DNA from: Rhodococcus sp. 14-2483-1-2
GTDB lineage: Bacteria > Actinomycetota > Actinomycetes > Mycobacteriales > Mycobacteriaceae
DNA: 64,000 nucleotides
Assembly: GCF_002259405.1 (NCBI RefSeq)
Contig: NZ_NPFW01000007.1
Coordinates: 434,001 to 498,000, forward strand
Reading direction: 5' to 3'
Positions 33,907 to 43,046 of the stretch are shown one piece after another; position 1 is the stretch's first letter; the number at the start of each line of letters is the position of its first letter. The position numbers were made by a program, and so were the translations under genes. The notes under the pieces were generated by a model. The model did not search any database and was not told the DNA's origin. It worked only from the letters and a program-made list of their open reading frames with translations.

Positions 33907-35091
33907 ATGAATACTCGCGCTCCCACCGGGCTTGTTCGCGCAGACGACGCCGTCTCGATGCACGGCCAGGCGGGCCGCGAGTGGCTCGACGCGATGTGGC
34001 GAGCCGATCCACTCGCCGATCGAGTGCTGGACGAGGACTTCGGTTCTTCGTCGTCGACCGCCGCCGTCTCTGCCGCACTCACGAACGGCATCGATCCCGA
34101 CGCCCCGGCTGCGCTTCGAAAGCTGTTCGCATTTCTCGATTCCGAACCGGACTGGGTCGATCACGACCGCCTCGACCGCGCCGCCGACGCCCTCGTCCGC
34201 TACAGCGCGGTGATGGGGATCGTACTGGGAGCGGCGTCGCTGCTTCGCGGCGCAGAGAACTCCATTGCCGGCAAACCGCTGGCCATCACCGGACGGTACG
34301 TCTCGCAACCGGCAATCCGCTCCATCGAAGTAGGAAACTGGCTGCAGAAAGTCATCTCCCCGGGCGGAATGGCCAGGCACGGAGACGGATTCGCCTACAC
34401 GGTGCGGGTGCGTATGATCCACGCCCACGTGCGACGAGGAATCCGACACCTCGGTACGTGGGACGACGACGCCTGGGGCGTGCCGATCCCGCAGCCGTAC
34501 ATGGCGTTCACGATCGCCGAGTTCGGCCACATCGCGCTCGACGCCATGCATCGGGTCGGCGTGCGCTTCACCGACCGAGAACTCGGGGACATCTACCACC
34601 TGTGGCGCTACGTCGGACATGTCGTCGGCGTCGACCACGAGCTCAACCCGATCGACGAATCGGACCACATCCGCATCGAGCAGCTGTACCGACTCACCTC
34701 CCCCGGCCCCAGCCAGGACGATCGGGACTTCGTCGCGGCCCTCACCGACGACTATCTGGTGCCCGAACTGGCCAACCTGCTACCCGGGCCTCGAAAGGTG
34801 ACCCGCGCGGTGGCGTCGGCGACGATGTCTGCCCTGCAGCGCGAGCTGATCGGCGACGAGGCGTCGGACGATCTGCACATCCCGGCCACGTCGCTCACGC
34901 ACGTCGTGTCGCTCATCGGGCCGCTGCTTCCTCTGGTGAACCGAGCGCGCACGCTCCGGGCCGGCGGACCGGCCGAGCTGACGCGGCGGTCCTACCTCGT
35001 GCGCGACGAGGAGATGCAGCGCATGCGCGCGAGCTACCGGGTCACGCACGACTTGGTCGACGACGTCCACCGGACGCACTCGGTCGGTTGA
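33907..35091 (+). CDS. Oxygenase MpaB/Lcp-family haem protein (DUF2236)
   Basis: 394 residues. Characteristic segments: GIVLGAASLLRGAENSIAGK, YVSQPAIRSIEVGNWLQKVI, VRVRMIHAHVRRGIRHLGTW with the probable haem-ligand His near 172 and conserved Arg residues, and WGVPIPQPYMAFTIAEFGHI. The family contains latex-clearing protein Lcp, a b-type haem dioxygenase that cuts polyisoprene, and fungal MpaB. Secreted Lcp proteins carry a Tat signal, whereas this protein starts MNTRAPTGLVRADDAV without one. It is therefore more likely an intracellular oxygenase for an unknown alkene or lipid. Confidence 0.85.
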   Translation: MNTRAPTGLVRADDAVSMHGQAGREWLDAMWRADPLADRVLDEDFGSSSSTAAVSAALTNGIDPDAPAALRKLFAFLDSEPDWVDHDRLDRAADALVRYSAVMGIVLGAASLLRGAENSIAGKPLAITGRYVSQPAIRSIEVGNWLQKVISPGGMARHGDGFAYTVRVRMIHAHVRRGIRHLGTWDDDAWGVPIPQPYMAFTIAEFGHIALDAMHRVGVRFTDRELGDIYHLWRYVGHVVGVDHELNPIDESDHIRIEQLYRLTSPGPSQDDRDFVAALTDDYLVPELANLLPGPRKVTRAVASATMSALQRELIGDEASDDLHIPATSLTHVVSLIGPLLPLVNRARTLRAGGPAELTRRSYLVRDEEMQRMRASYRVTHDLVDDVHRTHSVG

Positions 35092-35130
35092 GCCTGCCGA
35101 TTCCCGCCCCGGTCTGGTAGACACGCGGGA

Positions 35131-36351
35131 GTGAATGCCATCAGTCGACCGAACCGAGCTCGACGCGTCGGAGCCGCACTCGCGGTGTCCAGCTGCGCGC
35201 TCGTCGGGTGCAGCTCCACGCCCGCGCCCGCGCCCGCGACCACGCCCGCCGAGACGACGACAGCACCGGCCCCGCAGTACGACTTCACGGGAGTGCCGGG
35301 CACCGTTCTCGATTCCGAGGATTTCGGCGATCGGTCGACAGCGCTCTCCGCCACCGGAGCCACGCTGTACCGATTCGTCTACGAGTCCACGTCGGGTGTC
35401 GACAATTCCCCCACGGCGGTCTCGGGAGTGGCAGCCGTTCCGGCAGGCACCCCGCCCGAGGGTGGTTGGCCGATCGTCGTCTACGGACACGGCACCACCG
35501 GAGTGCAGGCCGACTGCGGCCCCACCCTGTATCCAGATCTGCTCGGCTATCAATTCGCTATTCAGGACTTCACCGAACTCGGATACGTCACCGTGCTGCC
35601 CGATTACCAGGGCCTGGGCACCGGCGGCGGCACCCACCCGTATCTGGAGCCGCGCACCTCGGGACACAACATGATCGACGCGGCCCGCGCAGCCACGAGC
35701 GCACTGCCCGATACGTCCACCCGCTGGGCCGCTGTCGGGTTGTCACAGGGCGGCCAAGCAGCCTGGGCGGCAAACGAACTCGCCGCCAGCTACGGCCAAG
35801 GCCTCGACCTGGTGGCATCGGTGTCGCTGTCGCCGCCGACGGATCTGAAGCCCCTGGTGCAGGCCGGAATGGACGGAACCCTCACCACACCGCAGAAAGA
35901 ACTGATGCCCTCGGTGCTCTACGGTGCACAACAGGTCGACCCTGCCATCGATCCGAGGAACTACATGGGCAGCGTCGCCGAAGAGAACAACGAGCTCCTG
36001 CTCACCTGCTCGGGCGGAGACGTCGAAGGCAAGGAGCGAGCAGTCGCGGCGATGGCACCGGACGAGTTCGCTTCCGACTCAGCGCAATCCGAGCAACAGC
36101 TGCTCGACGTGATCGATCGCTACACACTCCCCCAGGTGCGAACCGAGGTGCCGATGTTCGTGGCCTACGGCGCGAAGGACGACATCGTGCTCCCGCAGTG
36201 GACCGCCGAGGGAGTCCGAAAGGCCTGCGCCCTGGGTGATCCGATCGTTGCGCAGGAACAGCCCGAGCAGGGCCACGACGTCAGCGACGAAGCAGCCATG
36301 CAGTTCCTGGCTGCCGAGTTCGCAGGCCAATCGGTGCCGAGCACATGTTGA
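35131..36351 (+). CDS. LIP-family lipase lipoprotein
   Basis: 406 residues from a GTG that lies directly on GGGAG, a short spacing, though no better start is seen. Arg-rich n-region and hydrophobic stretch end in a lipobox LVGC (Cys27), followed by a Pro/Ala/Thr linker (about 30-48), so the enzyme should be membrane-anchored outside. Core features: IVVYGHGTTGVQADCGPTL, DYQGLGTGGGTHPYL, nucleophile elbow VGLSQGGQAAWAANE, acidic region VAYGAKDDIVLPQ and His in EQGHDVSDEA. Same LIP superfamily as the secreted lipase at 5410. It overlaps the next gene by 7 bases. Confidence 0.9.
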   Translation: MNAISRPNRARRVGAALAVSSCALVGCSSTPAPAPATTPAETTTAPAPQYDFTGVPGTVLDSEDFGDRSTALSATGATLYRFVYESTSGVDNSPTAVSGVAAVPAGTPPEGGWPIVVYGHGTTGVQADCGPTLYPDLLGYQFAIQDFTELGYVTVLPDYQGLGTGGGTHPYLEPRTSGHNMIDAARAATSALPDTSTRWAAVGLSQGGQAAWAANELAASYGQGLDLVASVSLSPPTDLKPLVQAGMDGTLTTPQKELMPSVLYGAQQVDPAIDPRNYMGSVAEENNELLLTCSGGDVEGKERAVAAMAPDEFASDSAQSEQQLLDVIDRYTLPQVRTEVPMFVAYGAKDDIVLPQWTAEGVRKACALGDPIVAQEQPEQGHDVSDEAAMQFLAAEFAGQSVPSTC

Positions 36352-37208
36352 CGACCGGCTCTGCGATGGAGAGAATCACCGAGTACACGCACGACGGTCT
36401 TGTGTTCGACGTCCTCGACCAGGGTCCGCTCGACGGCCCGATCGTGTTGCTGCTGCACGGATTTCCTGAGCGGGCGTCGTCATGGTCCGCGGTGATGGCC
36501 ATCCTGAACGAGCACGGATACCGCACTGTTGCACCGGATCAGCGTGGGTACTCACCGCGGGCCCGGCCGACGCGGCGTCGCGACTATCGCGTCGGAGCGT
36601 TGGTCAGCGATGTCGCCGCCTTGATGGAGGTGATCGGAAGACCGGTTCATCTGGTGGGACACGACTGGGGAGCGAACATCGCCTGGGTCACCGCAGGCCG
36701 ACACCCCCGGCTCGTTGCATCGCTGACGGCGTTCTCGGTTCCGCACCCCGGCGCTTTCATGACCGGCTTGCTCACCTCGAAACAGATTCTGCACTCCTGG
36801 TACTTCGCGTTCTTCCAACTCCCGATACTGCCCGAGAAGTGGATGATGCGGCCCGGCGCACGGGCCGAGAAGTGGTACGAGCAAAGCGGAATGACCGAAG
36901 ACGACCTCGAACGGACGAAGACGGAGATCGTCGACTACGGCGCACTGCCCTTCGCCGTCACCTGGTACCGCGGACTGCCGTTCTCGAATCCGGGCATCGG
37001 CCGCCTGCGCATCACCGTGCCGACGTCGATGGTCTGGAGTGACGGAGACACCTTCATCGGACGATCCGCCGTCGAGGGTGCGCAACGCTACGTCGATGCT
37101 GCGTTCTCCCTGACGGTGCTGCCCGGCGTCTCGCACTGGATTCCGACGCAGGCCCCCGACGCTGCTGCCGCAGCGGTGATGCGATTGAGTACTTCCTATG
37201 GCGCTTGA
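36345..37208 (+). CDS. Epoxide-hydrolase-like alpha/beta hydrolase
   Basis: 287 residues from ATG 36345; ATG 36366 (MERITEYTHDGL) is an equally plausible start. The oxyanion motif is LLLHGFPERASSWSAV. The nucleophile elbow is LVGHDWGANIAWV, where Asp rather than Ser is the nucleophile, as in soluble epoxide hydrolases and haloalkane dehalogenases. The acid (WSDGDTFIG) and His (GVSHWIPTQAP) complete the triad. Water addition to an epoxide is the likely reaction. Overlaps the lipase end by 7 bases and the M20 gene start by 11 bases, so the three form one operon. Confidence 0.88.
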   Translation: MLTTGSAMERITEYTHDGLVFDVLDQGPLDGPIVLLLHGFPERASSWSAVMAILNEHGYRTVAPDQRGYSPRARPTRRRDYRVGALVSDVAALMEVIGRPVHLVGHDWGANIAWVTAGRHPRLVASLTAFSVPHPGAFMTGLLTSKQILHSWYFAFFQLPILPEKWMMRPGARAEKWYEQSGMTEDDLERTKTEIVDYGALPFAVTWYRGLPFSNPGIGRLRITVPTSMVWSDGDTFIGRSAVEGAQRYVDAAFSLTVLPGVSHWIPTQAPDAAAAAVMRLSTSYGA

Positions 37209-38295
37209 CCACACTACTGCCGTAGGCATGCTTACCGAGCTGGTCACCCAGCGCACTGTGTCCGGCGACCCGGCACCCCAGCGTTCCTCGATGGATGCAG
37301 TGGTATCCGAACTCTCGGCACGCACGAACGGCATCGCGGTCGAAGGAGATCGCGATGGTCCGCACCCATGGCTGTTGATCACCAATGATGCACCTCCGAC
37401 GGCGGCGCGGCTGATGTTCGCCTGCCATGTCGATACCGTTCCGGCGGGCGATCTTTCGAACTGGCAGTTCGACCCATTCGCCGCCGACATCGAGAACGGC
37501 GTGTTGCGCGGCCGAGGTACGTCGGACATGAAAGCAGGACTCGTGGCCGCAACGGCCGCCGTGCTCGACGCCTTCGAGAACGGCGTTCCCGCAGCACTGT
37601 TGCTCACCAGCGACGAGGAGATCGGCTCGCTCGGTGCGCTCGCAGCCCGCCACGCCGTCGCCGAGTGCCCGGTCGGTGCCGTGGTGGTGCCAGAGGCAAC
37701 GGGGAACCAGGTGCATCTGGGACACCGAGGCGCTCTGTGGGTCGACGTCACCACCAAAGGCATTGCTGCACATGGCAGCACGCCGCAACGGGGCGAGAGC
37801 GCCATCATGAAGCTCGTCGACGTCCTGGCCAGGGCCCGCGACGAACTCCCTTTGTCGACCGATGCGTTCCTTGGTGCCGAGACGTTCAACGTCGGATTGA
37901 TCGACGGCGGATCGGCTCCCAACATCGTTCCCGATACCGCACGCGTCGTCGTCGATCATCGAACCGTCGACGACGGCTCCAGGCTGCTGTCGTGGTGGCG
38001 GGATCAACCCGAGGTCGACCATGTCGACGCGCGCATCGACCTGCCGGGCGTCAGGACAGCGGGTGGCAACAGTTGGGTCGATGCGCTCCCGCATTCCGTT
38101 GCAGCAGAACCGGTCACGTACTTCACCGACGCCTCGATCATCGCCGCTGCGGCTCCCGGCGCACCGATCGTCGTCTGGGGACCCGGCACGCCTGCACTGA
38201 TGCATGCCGCCGACGAGACCGTCGCGCTCGACGAACTCGACGCGGCGATCGCCGCCTACACCGCCGTAACGCGAGCCTGGCCGACCGTCGACTGA
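37198..38295 (+). CDS. M20-family metallopeptidase/deacylase (DapE/ArgE-like)
   Basis: 365 residues. The di-zinc site is visible: MFACHVDTVPAGD (His-x-Asp), RGRGTSDMKAGL (bridging Asp), LTSDEEIGSLG (catalytic Glu and metal Glu), VVVPEATGNQ and a terminal ALMHAADE with the last His. The dimerisation domain (HLGHRGALWVDVTTKGIAAH and on) lies in the middle. Sequence type resembles succinyl-diaminopimelate desuccinylases, but the genomic context with hydrolases does not support lysine biosynthesis. A general N-acyl amino-acid deacylase is equally possible. Its last 40 bases overlap the end of the convergent LacI gene. Confidence 0.88.
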   Translation: MALDHTTAVGMLTELVTQRTVSGDPAPQRSSMDAVVSELSARTNGIAVEGDRDGPHPWLLITNDAPPTAARLMFACHVDTVPAGDLSNWQFDPFAADIENGVLRGRGTSDMKAGLVAATAAVLDAFENGVPAALLLTSDEEIGSLGALAARHAVAECPVGAVVVPEATGNQVHLGHRGALWVDVTTKGIAAHGSTPQRGESAIMKLVDVLARARDELPLSTDAFLGAETFNVGLIDGGSAPNIVPDTARVVVDHRTVDDGSRLLSWWRDQPEVDHVDARIDLPGVRTAGGNSWVDALPHSVAAEPVTYFTDASIIAAAAPGAPIVVWGPGTPALMHAADETVALDELDAAIAAYTAVTRAWPTVD

Positions 38296-39281
38296 CGGAC
38301 CACCAGCTCCGGCTGCAGCGCAATGTGCGCGGTTCTGGTCTCGTCGCTGTTCATCGCCTGGTCCAACAACCGAGTGGCCTCCGCAGCGATGCGTTCCTGC
38401 GGCTGGCGGACGGTCGTCAGCGGCGGATTACTCAACGCGGAGAACGGAATATCGTCGAACCCGGTCACCATGACATCGGCCGGAACCGACAACCCCAGAG
38501 CCTGGCAGCTCTGCAGCACGCCGAGCGCGATCAGATCATCGGCACAGACCACAGCATCAGGACGAGACGATGCGCCGAGCATCGACCACGATGACTCGCG
38601 TCCCCAGTCGATCGAGTAGTCACCCAACAGCGTCCACTCCTCTCGCGTCTCTATCCCTACCCTCTGGGCGTGACGGAAGAACCCGGCTCGACGCAGCTCG
38701 GTCGACGAGTTCGTCAGCTCGGAACTGATGAAGGCTGCACTCCGAACACCCAGCGCAGCAAGGTGATCCATGACCAGCGCCTGTGCGGCGTCGTCGTCGA
38801 CGCCTACCCAGTCGGTGTGGGTGTCGAGCGCGAAGCGGTCGAGTTGAACGACAGGAATAGCGCGGGCCGTGGTGCGCACTGCCTCTGCGGACCGCTCCCC
38901 GTGGCACGGGCTGATGATGATGCCGTCGACCTGACGCGAGACCAAGCTCCGCAACCTCTGTGCTTCGACGTCCGGATCGGATCGGGAGTCACACAGAAAC
39001 AGTTGCAACCCACGCTGTGACAGCACGTGCTCGACGTTGACGACCAGCGAGGTGAAGAAGGGATTGGCGATGCTCGGCACCACCATGCCGACGGTGTCCG
39101 TTCTGTTGCGGCGCAGCGAGCTGGCGATGATGTTGCCGGAGTAGCCCAGCTCGTCGGCTGCACGCCGGATCGCCGCAGCCACGTCCTCCGAGACCGGACG
39201 TGAGCCGGACAGCGCGCGCGACACCGTTGCCGTCGAGACGCCCGCGCGCTCCGCTACGTCGCGAATGGTTGCTTTACGCAT
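38256..39281 (-). CDS. LacI-family regulator of the BtpA/ABC/TenA operon
   Basis: 341 residues. The N-terminal DNA-binding domain is TIRDVAERAGVSTATVSRAL with the hinge helix near NIIASSLRRNRT. The periplasmic-binding-protein-like sensor domain follows (TVGMVVPSIANPFFTSLVVN and on). Such repressors are released by a sugar or nucleoside ligand. It is divergent from the operon starting at 39486, and two near-identical LacI-type half-palindromic boxes occur in the intergenic region. The effector is presumably the imported substrate or a product of it. Confidence 0.94.
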   Translation of the reverse strand: MRKATIRDVAERAGVSTATVSRALSGSRPVSEDVAAAIRRAADELGYSGNIIASSLRRNRTDTVGMVVPSIANPFFTSLVVNVEHVLSQRGLQLFLCDSRSDPDVEAQRLRSLVSRQVDGIIISPCHGERSAEAVRTTARAIPVVQLDRFALDTHTDWVGVDDDAAQALVMDHLAALGVRSAAFISSELTNSSTELRRAGFFRHAQRVGIETREEWTLLGDYSIDWGRESSWSMLGASSRPDAVVCADDLIALGVLQSCQALGLSVPADVMVTGFDDIPFSALSNPPLTTVRQPQERIAAEATRLLDQAMNSDETRTAHIALQPELVVRQSTVGQARVTAV

Positions 39282-39356
39282 CCAACTCCTACTCTCACGT
39301 GGGGACCCGAGGTTATCGAACCGTGTGGTCGCTTGCCGTGCTGTTTACACAGTAGA

Positions 39357-39370
39357 GGTAATCGTTTACA
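39357..39370. promoter_or_regulatory. LacI-type operator 1 (GGTAATCGTTTACA)
   Basis: Near-palindrome with the central CG typical of LacI/GalR operators (TGTAAACGATTACC on the other strand). It lies just upstream of the -35 box of the operon promoter and shares GGnAATCGnTTACA with the second site. Confidence 0.7.
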
Positions 39371-39389
39371 TAAACGACTCGAGTAATCC

Positions 39390-39420
39390 TTGACACGAAC
39401 GGGTGTCGATCCCTTACGGT
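39390..39420 (+). promoter_or_regulatory. Probable promoter of the LacI-controlled operon
   Basis: TTGACA at 39390-39395 is a perfect -35 box. TACGGT at 39415-39420 is a weaker -10 with a 19-base spacer; CTTACG with 17 bases is an alternative. The two LacI-type boxes bracket it, one upstream and one immediately downstream, a layout that suits repression by looping or blocking. Confidence 0.45.
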
Positions 39421-39432
39421 GCATACATACAA

Positions 39433-39446
39433 GGCAATCGATTACA
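39433..39446. promoter_or_regulatory. LacI-type operator 2 (GGCAATCGATTACA)
   Basis: The second copy, 76 bp from the first and just downstream of the probable transcription start, 40 bases upstream of the BtpA-like gene. Confidence 0.7.
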
Positions 39447-39485
39447 TTCACTCTTGCCGACGACCACACCCGAGGAGTCCCCTAC

Positions 39486-40352
39486 GTGAGTACGTCCCCG
39501 TCGGACCAGAACCCCGCAGCATCGCTGGGAGTCTTTCCGACCAAGCCGTCGGCGCTGGCCGAGATGTTCGCCTCGGCACCGGCACTGATCGGTGCCATCC
39601 ATCTTCCTGCACTCCCCGGCAGCCCACATTACAAAGGTCAGCCCGTCTCGGAGATCTCCGAGTTCGCTCTGGCCGAGGCGCATGCGTACATCGACAACGG
39701 GTTCGACGGCGTCATCGTGGAGAACCATTGGGACATACCGTTCCTCAAGCCCGGTGAACACGGTTACGAGACCGCGGCCAGCATGGGTGTTGTCACGGCC
39801 GCCGTCGTCGGCGACTTCGGCAACCGAGTCGGCGTCAGCATCCTGTCCAACGCAGGCGAATGCGGCGTGGCCGCAGCCTGGGCGGCAGGTGCAAGCTTCG
39901 TGCGAGTCAACCAGTGGGCCAACGCCTACATCGCCAACGAGGGATTCATCGAGGGCCAGGCCGCCAAGACCACACGCTTCCGCCACCGCATCGGAGCCGA
40001 CCCGGTCAAGATCTTCGCGGACGTCCACGTCAAACACGGCGCGCACGCGATCGTCGCCGACCGCACCATCGCCGAGCAGACCGAGGACGCCGAATTCTTC
40101 GACGCCGACGTCCTCATCGCCACCGGTTCACGCACCGGAGATGCCGCGTCGGTGGACGAGGTCTCGGTGATCAAGAACAACACGATGCTTCCCGTCATCA
40201 TCGGCTCCGGCATCACCGCCGCCAACGTGGGCGACCTGATGAAGGAATGCGACGGGGCCATCATCGCTTCCTCGGTGAAGGAGAACGCCCGCTGGTGGGG
40301 ACGCGTCGCGGGCGAGAAGGTGCGTGCTGTGGCCCGCGCGGCAGGGAAGTAG
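39486..40352 (+). CDS. BtpA/SgcQ-family (beta/alpha)8-barrel protein
   Basis: 288 residues from a GTG with GAGGAG 10 bases upstream; the frame is open further upstream but that passes through the operator. Family signature: LIGAIHLPALPGSPHYKG, FDGVIVENHWDIPFLKPG, RVGVSILSNAGECGVAAAWA, and the C-terminal MLPVIIGSGITAANVGDLMK. BtpA proteins were first linked to photosystem I assembly in cyanobacteria. In heterotrophs they occur in sugar operons (SgcQ) and are probably enzymes with an aldolase-like or epimerase-like barrel. The reaction is unknown. First gene of the operon. Confidence 0.9.
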   Translation: MSTSPSDQNPAASLGVFPTKPSALAEMFASAPALIGAIHLPALPGSPHYKGQPVSEISEFALAEAHAYIDNGFDGVIVENHWDIPFLKPGEHGYETAASMGVVTAAVVGDFGNRVGVSILSNAGECGVAAAWAAGASFVRVNQWANAYIANEGFIEGQAAKTTRFRHRIGADPVKIFADVHVKHGAHAIVADRTIAEQTEDAEFFDADVLIATGSRTGDAASVDEVSVIKNNTMLPVIIGSGITAANVGDLMKECDGAIIASSVKENARWWGRVAGEKVRAVARAAGK

Positions 40353-40355
40353 CAG

Positions 40356-41249
40356 ATGATCGTATTCTTCGGCTACGCCAACAACGATGTGACGGTTCAT
40401 GTTCCGCACGTCCCGGTACTGGGAGAAAGGGTGCAGGCGACGGCCATCGACTCGATCGACGGCGGTATGAACGCCAACGCCGCAGTGTCCGCAGCTCGTA
40501 TGGGTGCCCGGGTCGCCTTCGCCGGCGCAGTGGGCCCCGATGCCAGATCGACCGAATTCCTCGCCGGACTCGAGCAGGACGGAGTCGACACCAGCTGGTC
40601 ACCGCGCGACGCATTCCTCTCCACCGCAGTCGTTCTCATCGCCGACGGTGGCGACCGCTCGATCATCAGCCAGGACGACGCCAACGACGCCGACCGACTT
40701 GCGACCGTACTGAACACTCTCTCCGTCGATGGCGGACGACTGTTCGTCGACGGCTACCGAGCAGCGATGCTCCCACCCGAACTGCCCGACAACGTCAGCC
40801 TGGCCATCGATCTCGACGGCTGCGACGATCTCGATGCCGCACTGCGCGCCTTCGCCCTCGCCGATCACGTCATCGTCGGACGCAGCCTGTGGCAGAACAG
40901 CTTCGGCATCGAAGCCGATCGGTGGTCGACGCTGACCGCCCAGCACGACACCCACCTCGTCGTCACCGACGGAGAACACGGATGGACCCTCGTCACACCC
41001 TCGGGTGAGACGATCACAGAACCCGCAGTACCGGTCGACGTCGTCGACGCCGTCGGAGCCGGAGACTGCTTCTGCGGCACCTACATCGCCTTCATCGACG
41101 CAGGCGAACCTCCCGCTCGCGCAGCCCGACTTGCCGGAGCTTCGGCGGCTCTCGCCTGCGCGACGGCCGGACCACGCGGATGCCCCGGCATCACCGAACT
41201 CACCGAATTCACCGCCACCCTCGCCACTGTTCTTCAGGAGACCCGATGA
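40356..41249 (+). CDS. PfkB-family sugar/nucleoside kinase
   Basis: 297 residues. N-terminal substrate region DSIDGGMNANAAVSAARMGA and the C-terminal PfkB signature VDVVDAVGAGDCFCGTYIAF with the catalytic base Asp in GAGD. The family phosphorylates ribose, other sugars, nucleosides or hydroxymethylpyrimidine using ATP. It starts 3 bases after the BtpA-like gene and overlaps the binding-protein gene by 4 bases. With the ribose-type importer it suggests phosphorylation of an imported pentose or riboside. Confidence 0.93.
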   Translation: MIVFFGYANNDVTVHVPHVPVLGERVQATAIDSIDGGMNANAAVSAARMGARVAFAGAVGPDARSTEFLAGLEQDGVDTSWSPRDAFLSTAVVLIADGGDRSIISQDDANDADRLATVLNTLSVDGGRLFVDGYRAAMLPPELPDNVSLAIDLDGCDDLDAALRAFALADHVIVGRSLWQNSFGIEADRWSTLTAQHDTHLVVTDGEHGWTLVTPSGETITEPAVPVDVVDAVGAGDCFCGTYIAFIDAGEPPARAARLAGASAALACATAGPRGCPGITELTEFTATLATVLQETR

Positions 41250-42259
41250 TCAAACGCGCACTCCCCCTCGTACTCGGTGCGGCACTTGCCCTCACCCTCG
41301 TATCCTGTGACTCCGCCTCCACCAGCGACACCGCGGGCGGCACCGACACGGCCGCGTCGTCCATTCCGGATCCGTCACGAGTCGCCGACACATGCGACGG
41401 CAAGAACGGCAGCCTGAAGGTCGGTCTGGTCACGATCAACCTGCAGGCACTGTTCTTCAACCAGATCAACAACGCCGCCCAGAAGGTGGCCGACGAAGCC
41501 GGGGTCGATCTCCAGATCATCAGCGGAAACGATGATTCCGTCACACAGGCCAACGCATTCGACAACCTCATCGCCTCCGGCGTCGACGCCATCATCGTCG
41601 ACGCCATCGACACCGACGGCATCAAGCCCTCTGTCGCCAAGGCCGCCGCGGCAGGTATCCCGGTGGTCGCCGTCGACGCCACCGTCGACGCCCCGGGCGT
41701 CTCCACCCAGGTCGGTACCGCGAACGCCGAGGGTGGCGCTCAGATCGGTGACACCCTGACCGAACTCGCGAACAACACCGGGACCGTCGGCATCGTCGGT
41801 GCGCTCAACAGCACCATCCAGCTCGAGCGTCAGAAGGGATTCACCGACACCGTCTCCGCCGCAGGCATGACCGTCGGAACCGTCGTGGACGGCCGCAACA
41901 TCCAGGAGAACGCACAGACTGCCGCGGAGAACCTGCTCACCGGCAACCCGGACATGGAATACGTCTACGCCACCGGCGAACCCGCGCTCATCGGCCTGGT
42001 CGCCGCAGTCAACAGCCAGAGCGCACAAGATCGGATCAAGGCCGTCGGCTGGGACCTGTCCGATCAGGCAGTCTCCGCATTGCAGGCCGGCTGGCTCGAA
42101 GGCGTCGTGCAGCAGAACACCTTCGAGTTCGGTTACGAAGCAATGAATGCCGCCATCGACCTCGGCTGCGGACGCACCGCACCCGCGGACATCCCGGTCC
42201 CGACGCAGATCGTCACCCCCGCCAACGTGGGCGACTACATGTACTACCTGGAGAAGTAG
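41246..42259 (+). CDS. Ribose-type ABC transporter substrate-binding lipoprotein
   Basis: 337 residues from ATG 41246 (ATGA overlap with the kinase stop). Signal peptide ends in a lipobox LVSC (Cys21). The sugar-binding fold (periplasmic binding protein type I, RbsB-like) is clear: KVGLVTINLQALFFNQINNA, DNLIASGVDAIIVDAIDTDG, and VYATGEPALIGLVAAVNSQS. It captures a sugar or nucleoside-like ligand for the permease and ATPase encoded next. Confidence 0.94.
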   Translation: MIKRALPLVLGAALALTLVSCDSASTSDTAGGTDTAASSIPDPSRVADTCDGKNGSLKVGLVTINLQALFFNQINNAAQKVADEAGVDLQIISGNDDSVTQANAFDNLIASGVDAIIVDAIDTDGIKPSVAKAAAAGIPVVAVDATVDAPGVSTQVGTANAEGGAQIGDTLTELANNTGTVGIVGALNSTIQLERQKGFTDTVSAAGMTVGTVVDGRNIQENAQTAAENLLTGNPDMEYVYATGEPALIGLVAAVNSQSAQDRIKAVGWDLSDQAVSALQAGWLEGVVQQNTFEFGYEAMNAAIDLGCGRTAPADIPVPTQIVTPANVGDYMYYLEK

Positions 42260-42263
42260 GACC

Positions 42264-43046
42264 ATGGCACAACAAGATTCGACTGCACCACTGATCGAAC
42301 TGTCGGGAATCACCAAATCGTACGGCCCGGTGAAATCGCTTCGCGGAGTCGATCTTCGGCTCGCGCGAGGCGAGGTACTCGGAGTCGTCGGAGACAACGG
42401 CGCCGGCAAGTCGACGCTCATGAAAATCCTTGCCGGCGCCGTTCAACACGACGGTGGTGAGATGCGAGTCAACGGAGAACCGGTTCGCTTCTCGACGCCA
42501 CTGGATGCACAGCAGCAGAAAATCGGCATCGTCTATCAGGACCTGGCGCTGTGCGACACCCTCGACGTCGCCAGCAACCTGTTCCTTGGACGCGAACCTC
42601 GCAAGGGACCGTTTCTGGATCGCCACGGCATGCACGAGCGTGCCGCGGGGATCCTGGCGGACCTGCACGTGAAGGTGAAATCGACGTACCAGGAGATCGG
42701 GCAACTCTCGGGCGGGCAGCGGCAGACCGTCGCCATTGCCCGCGCCGTATCGTTCCGCCCCGACGTGTTGATTCTCGACGAGCCAACGGCGGCACTGGCC
42801 GTCGCCGAGGTGGAATCGGTATTGAAGCTCATCACCGACGTTGCGGCCCAGGGCGTCGGAGTCATCCTGGTGACGCACCGCCTGCAGGATCTGTTCCGGG
42901 TGTGCGATCGCATCACCGTCATGTACGAGGGGCAAAGTGTGGACGACGTACCGATCGGCGACCTCAACATCGAATCGCTCGTCGGACTGATCACGCGCAC
43001 TCCGGTTCCGCAGCGTTCACCGTCCTCGCCGGAAGGCCGATCATGA
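42264..43046 (+). CDS. ABC transporter ATP-binding protein (single-domain, sugar importer)
   Basis: 260 residues. Walker A GDNGAGKST, Q-loop VYQDLAL, signature LSGGQRQTVAIARA, Walker B VLILDEPTAAL and switch His VTHRLQD. Most RbsA/XylG-type partners of this permease class are double ATPases of ~500 residues; this is a half-size protein that must dimerise, as in the FrcA-like subgroup. It follows the binding protein by 4 bases. Confidence 0.95.
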   Translation: MAQQDSTAPLIELSGITKSYGPVKSLRGVDLRLARGEVLGVVGDNGAGKSTLMKILAGAVQHDGGEMRVNGEPVRFSTPLDAQQQKIGIVYQDLALCDTLDVASNLFLGREPRKGPFLDRHGMHERAAGILADLHVKVKSTYQEIGQLSGGQRQTVAIARAVSFRPDVLILDEPTAALAVAEVESVLKLITDVAAQGVGVILVTHRLQDLFRVCDRITVMYEGQSVDDVPIGDLNIESLVGLITRTPVPQRSPSSPEGRS

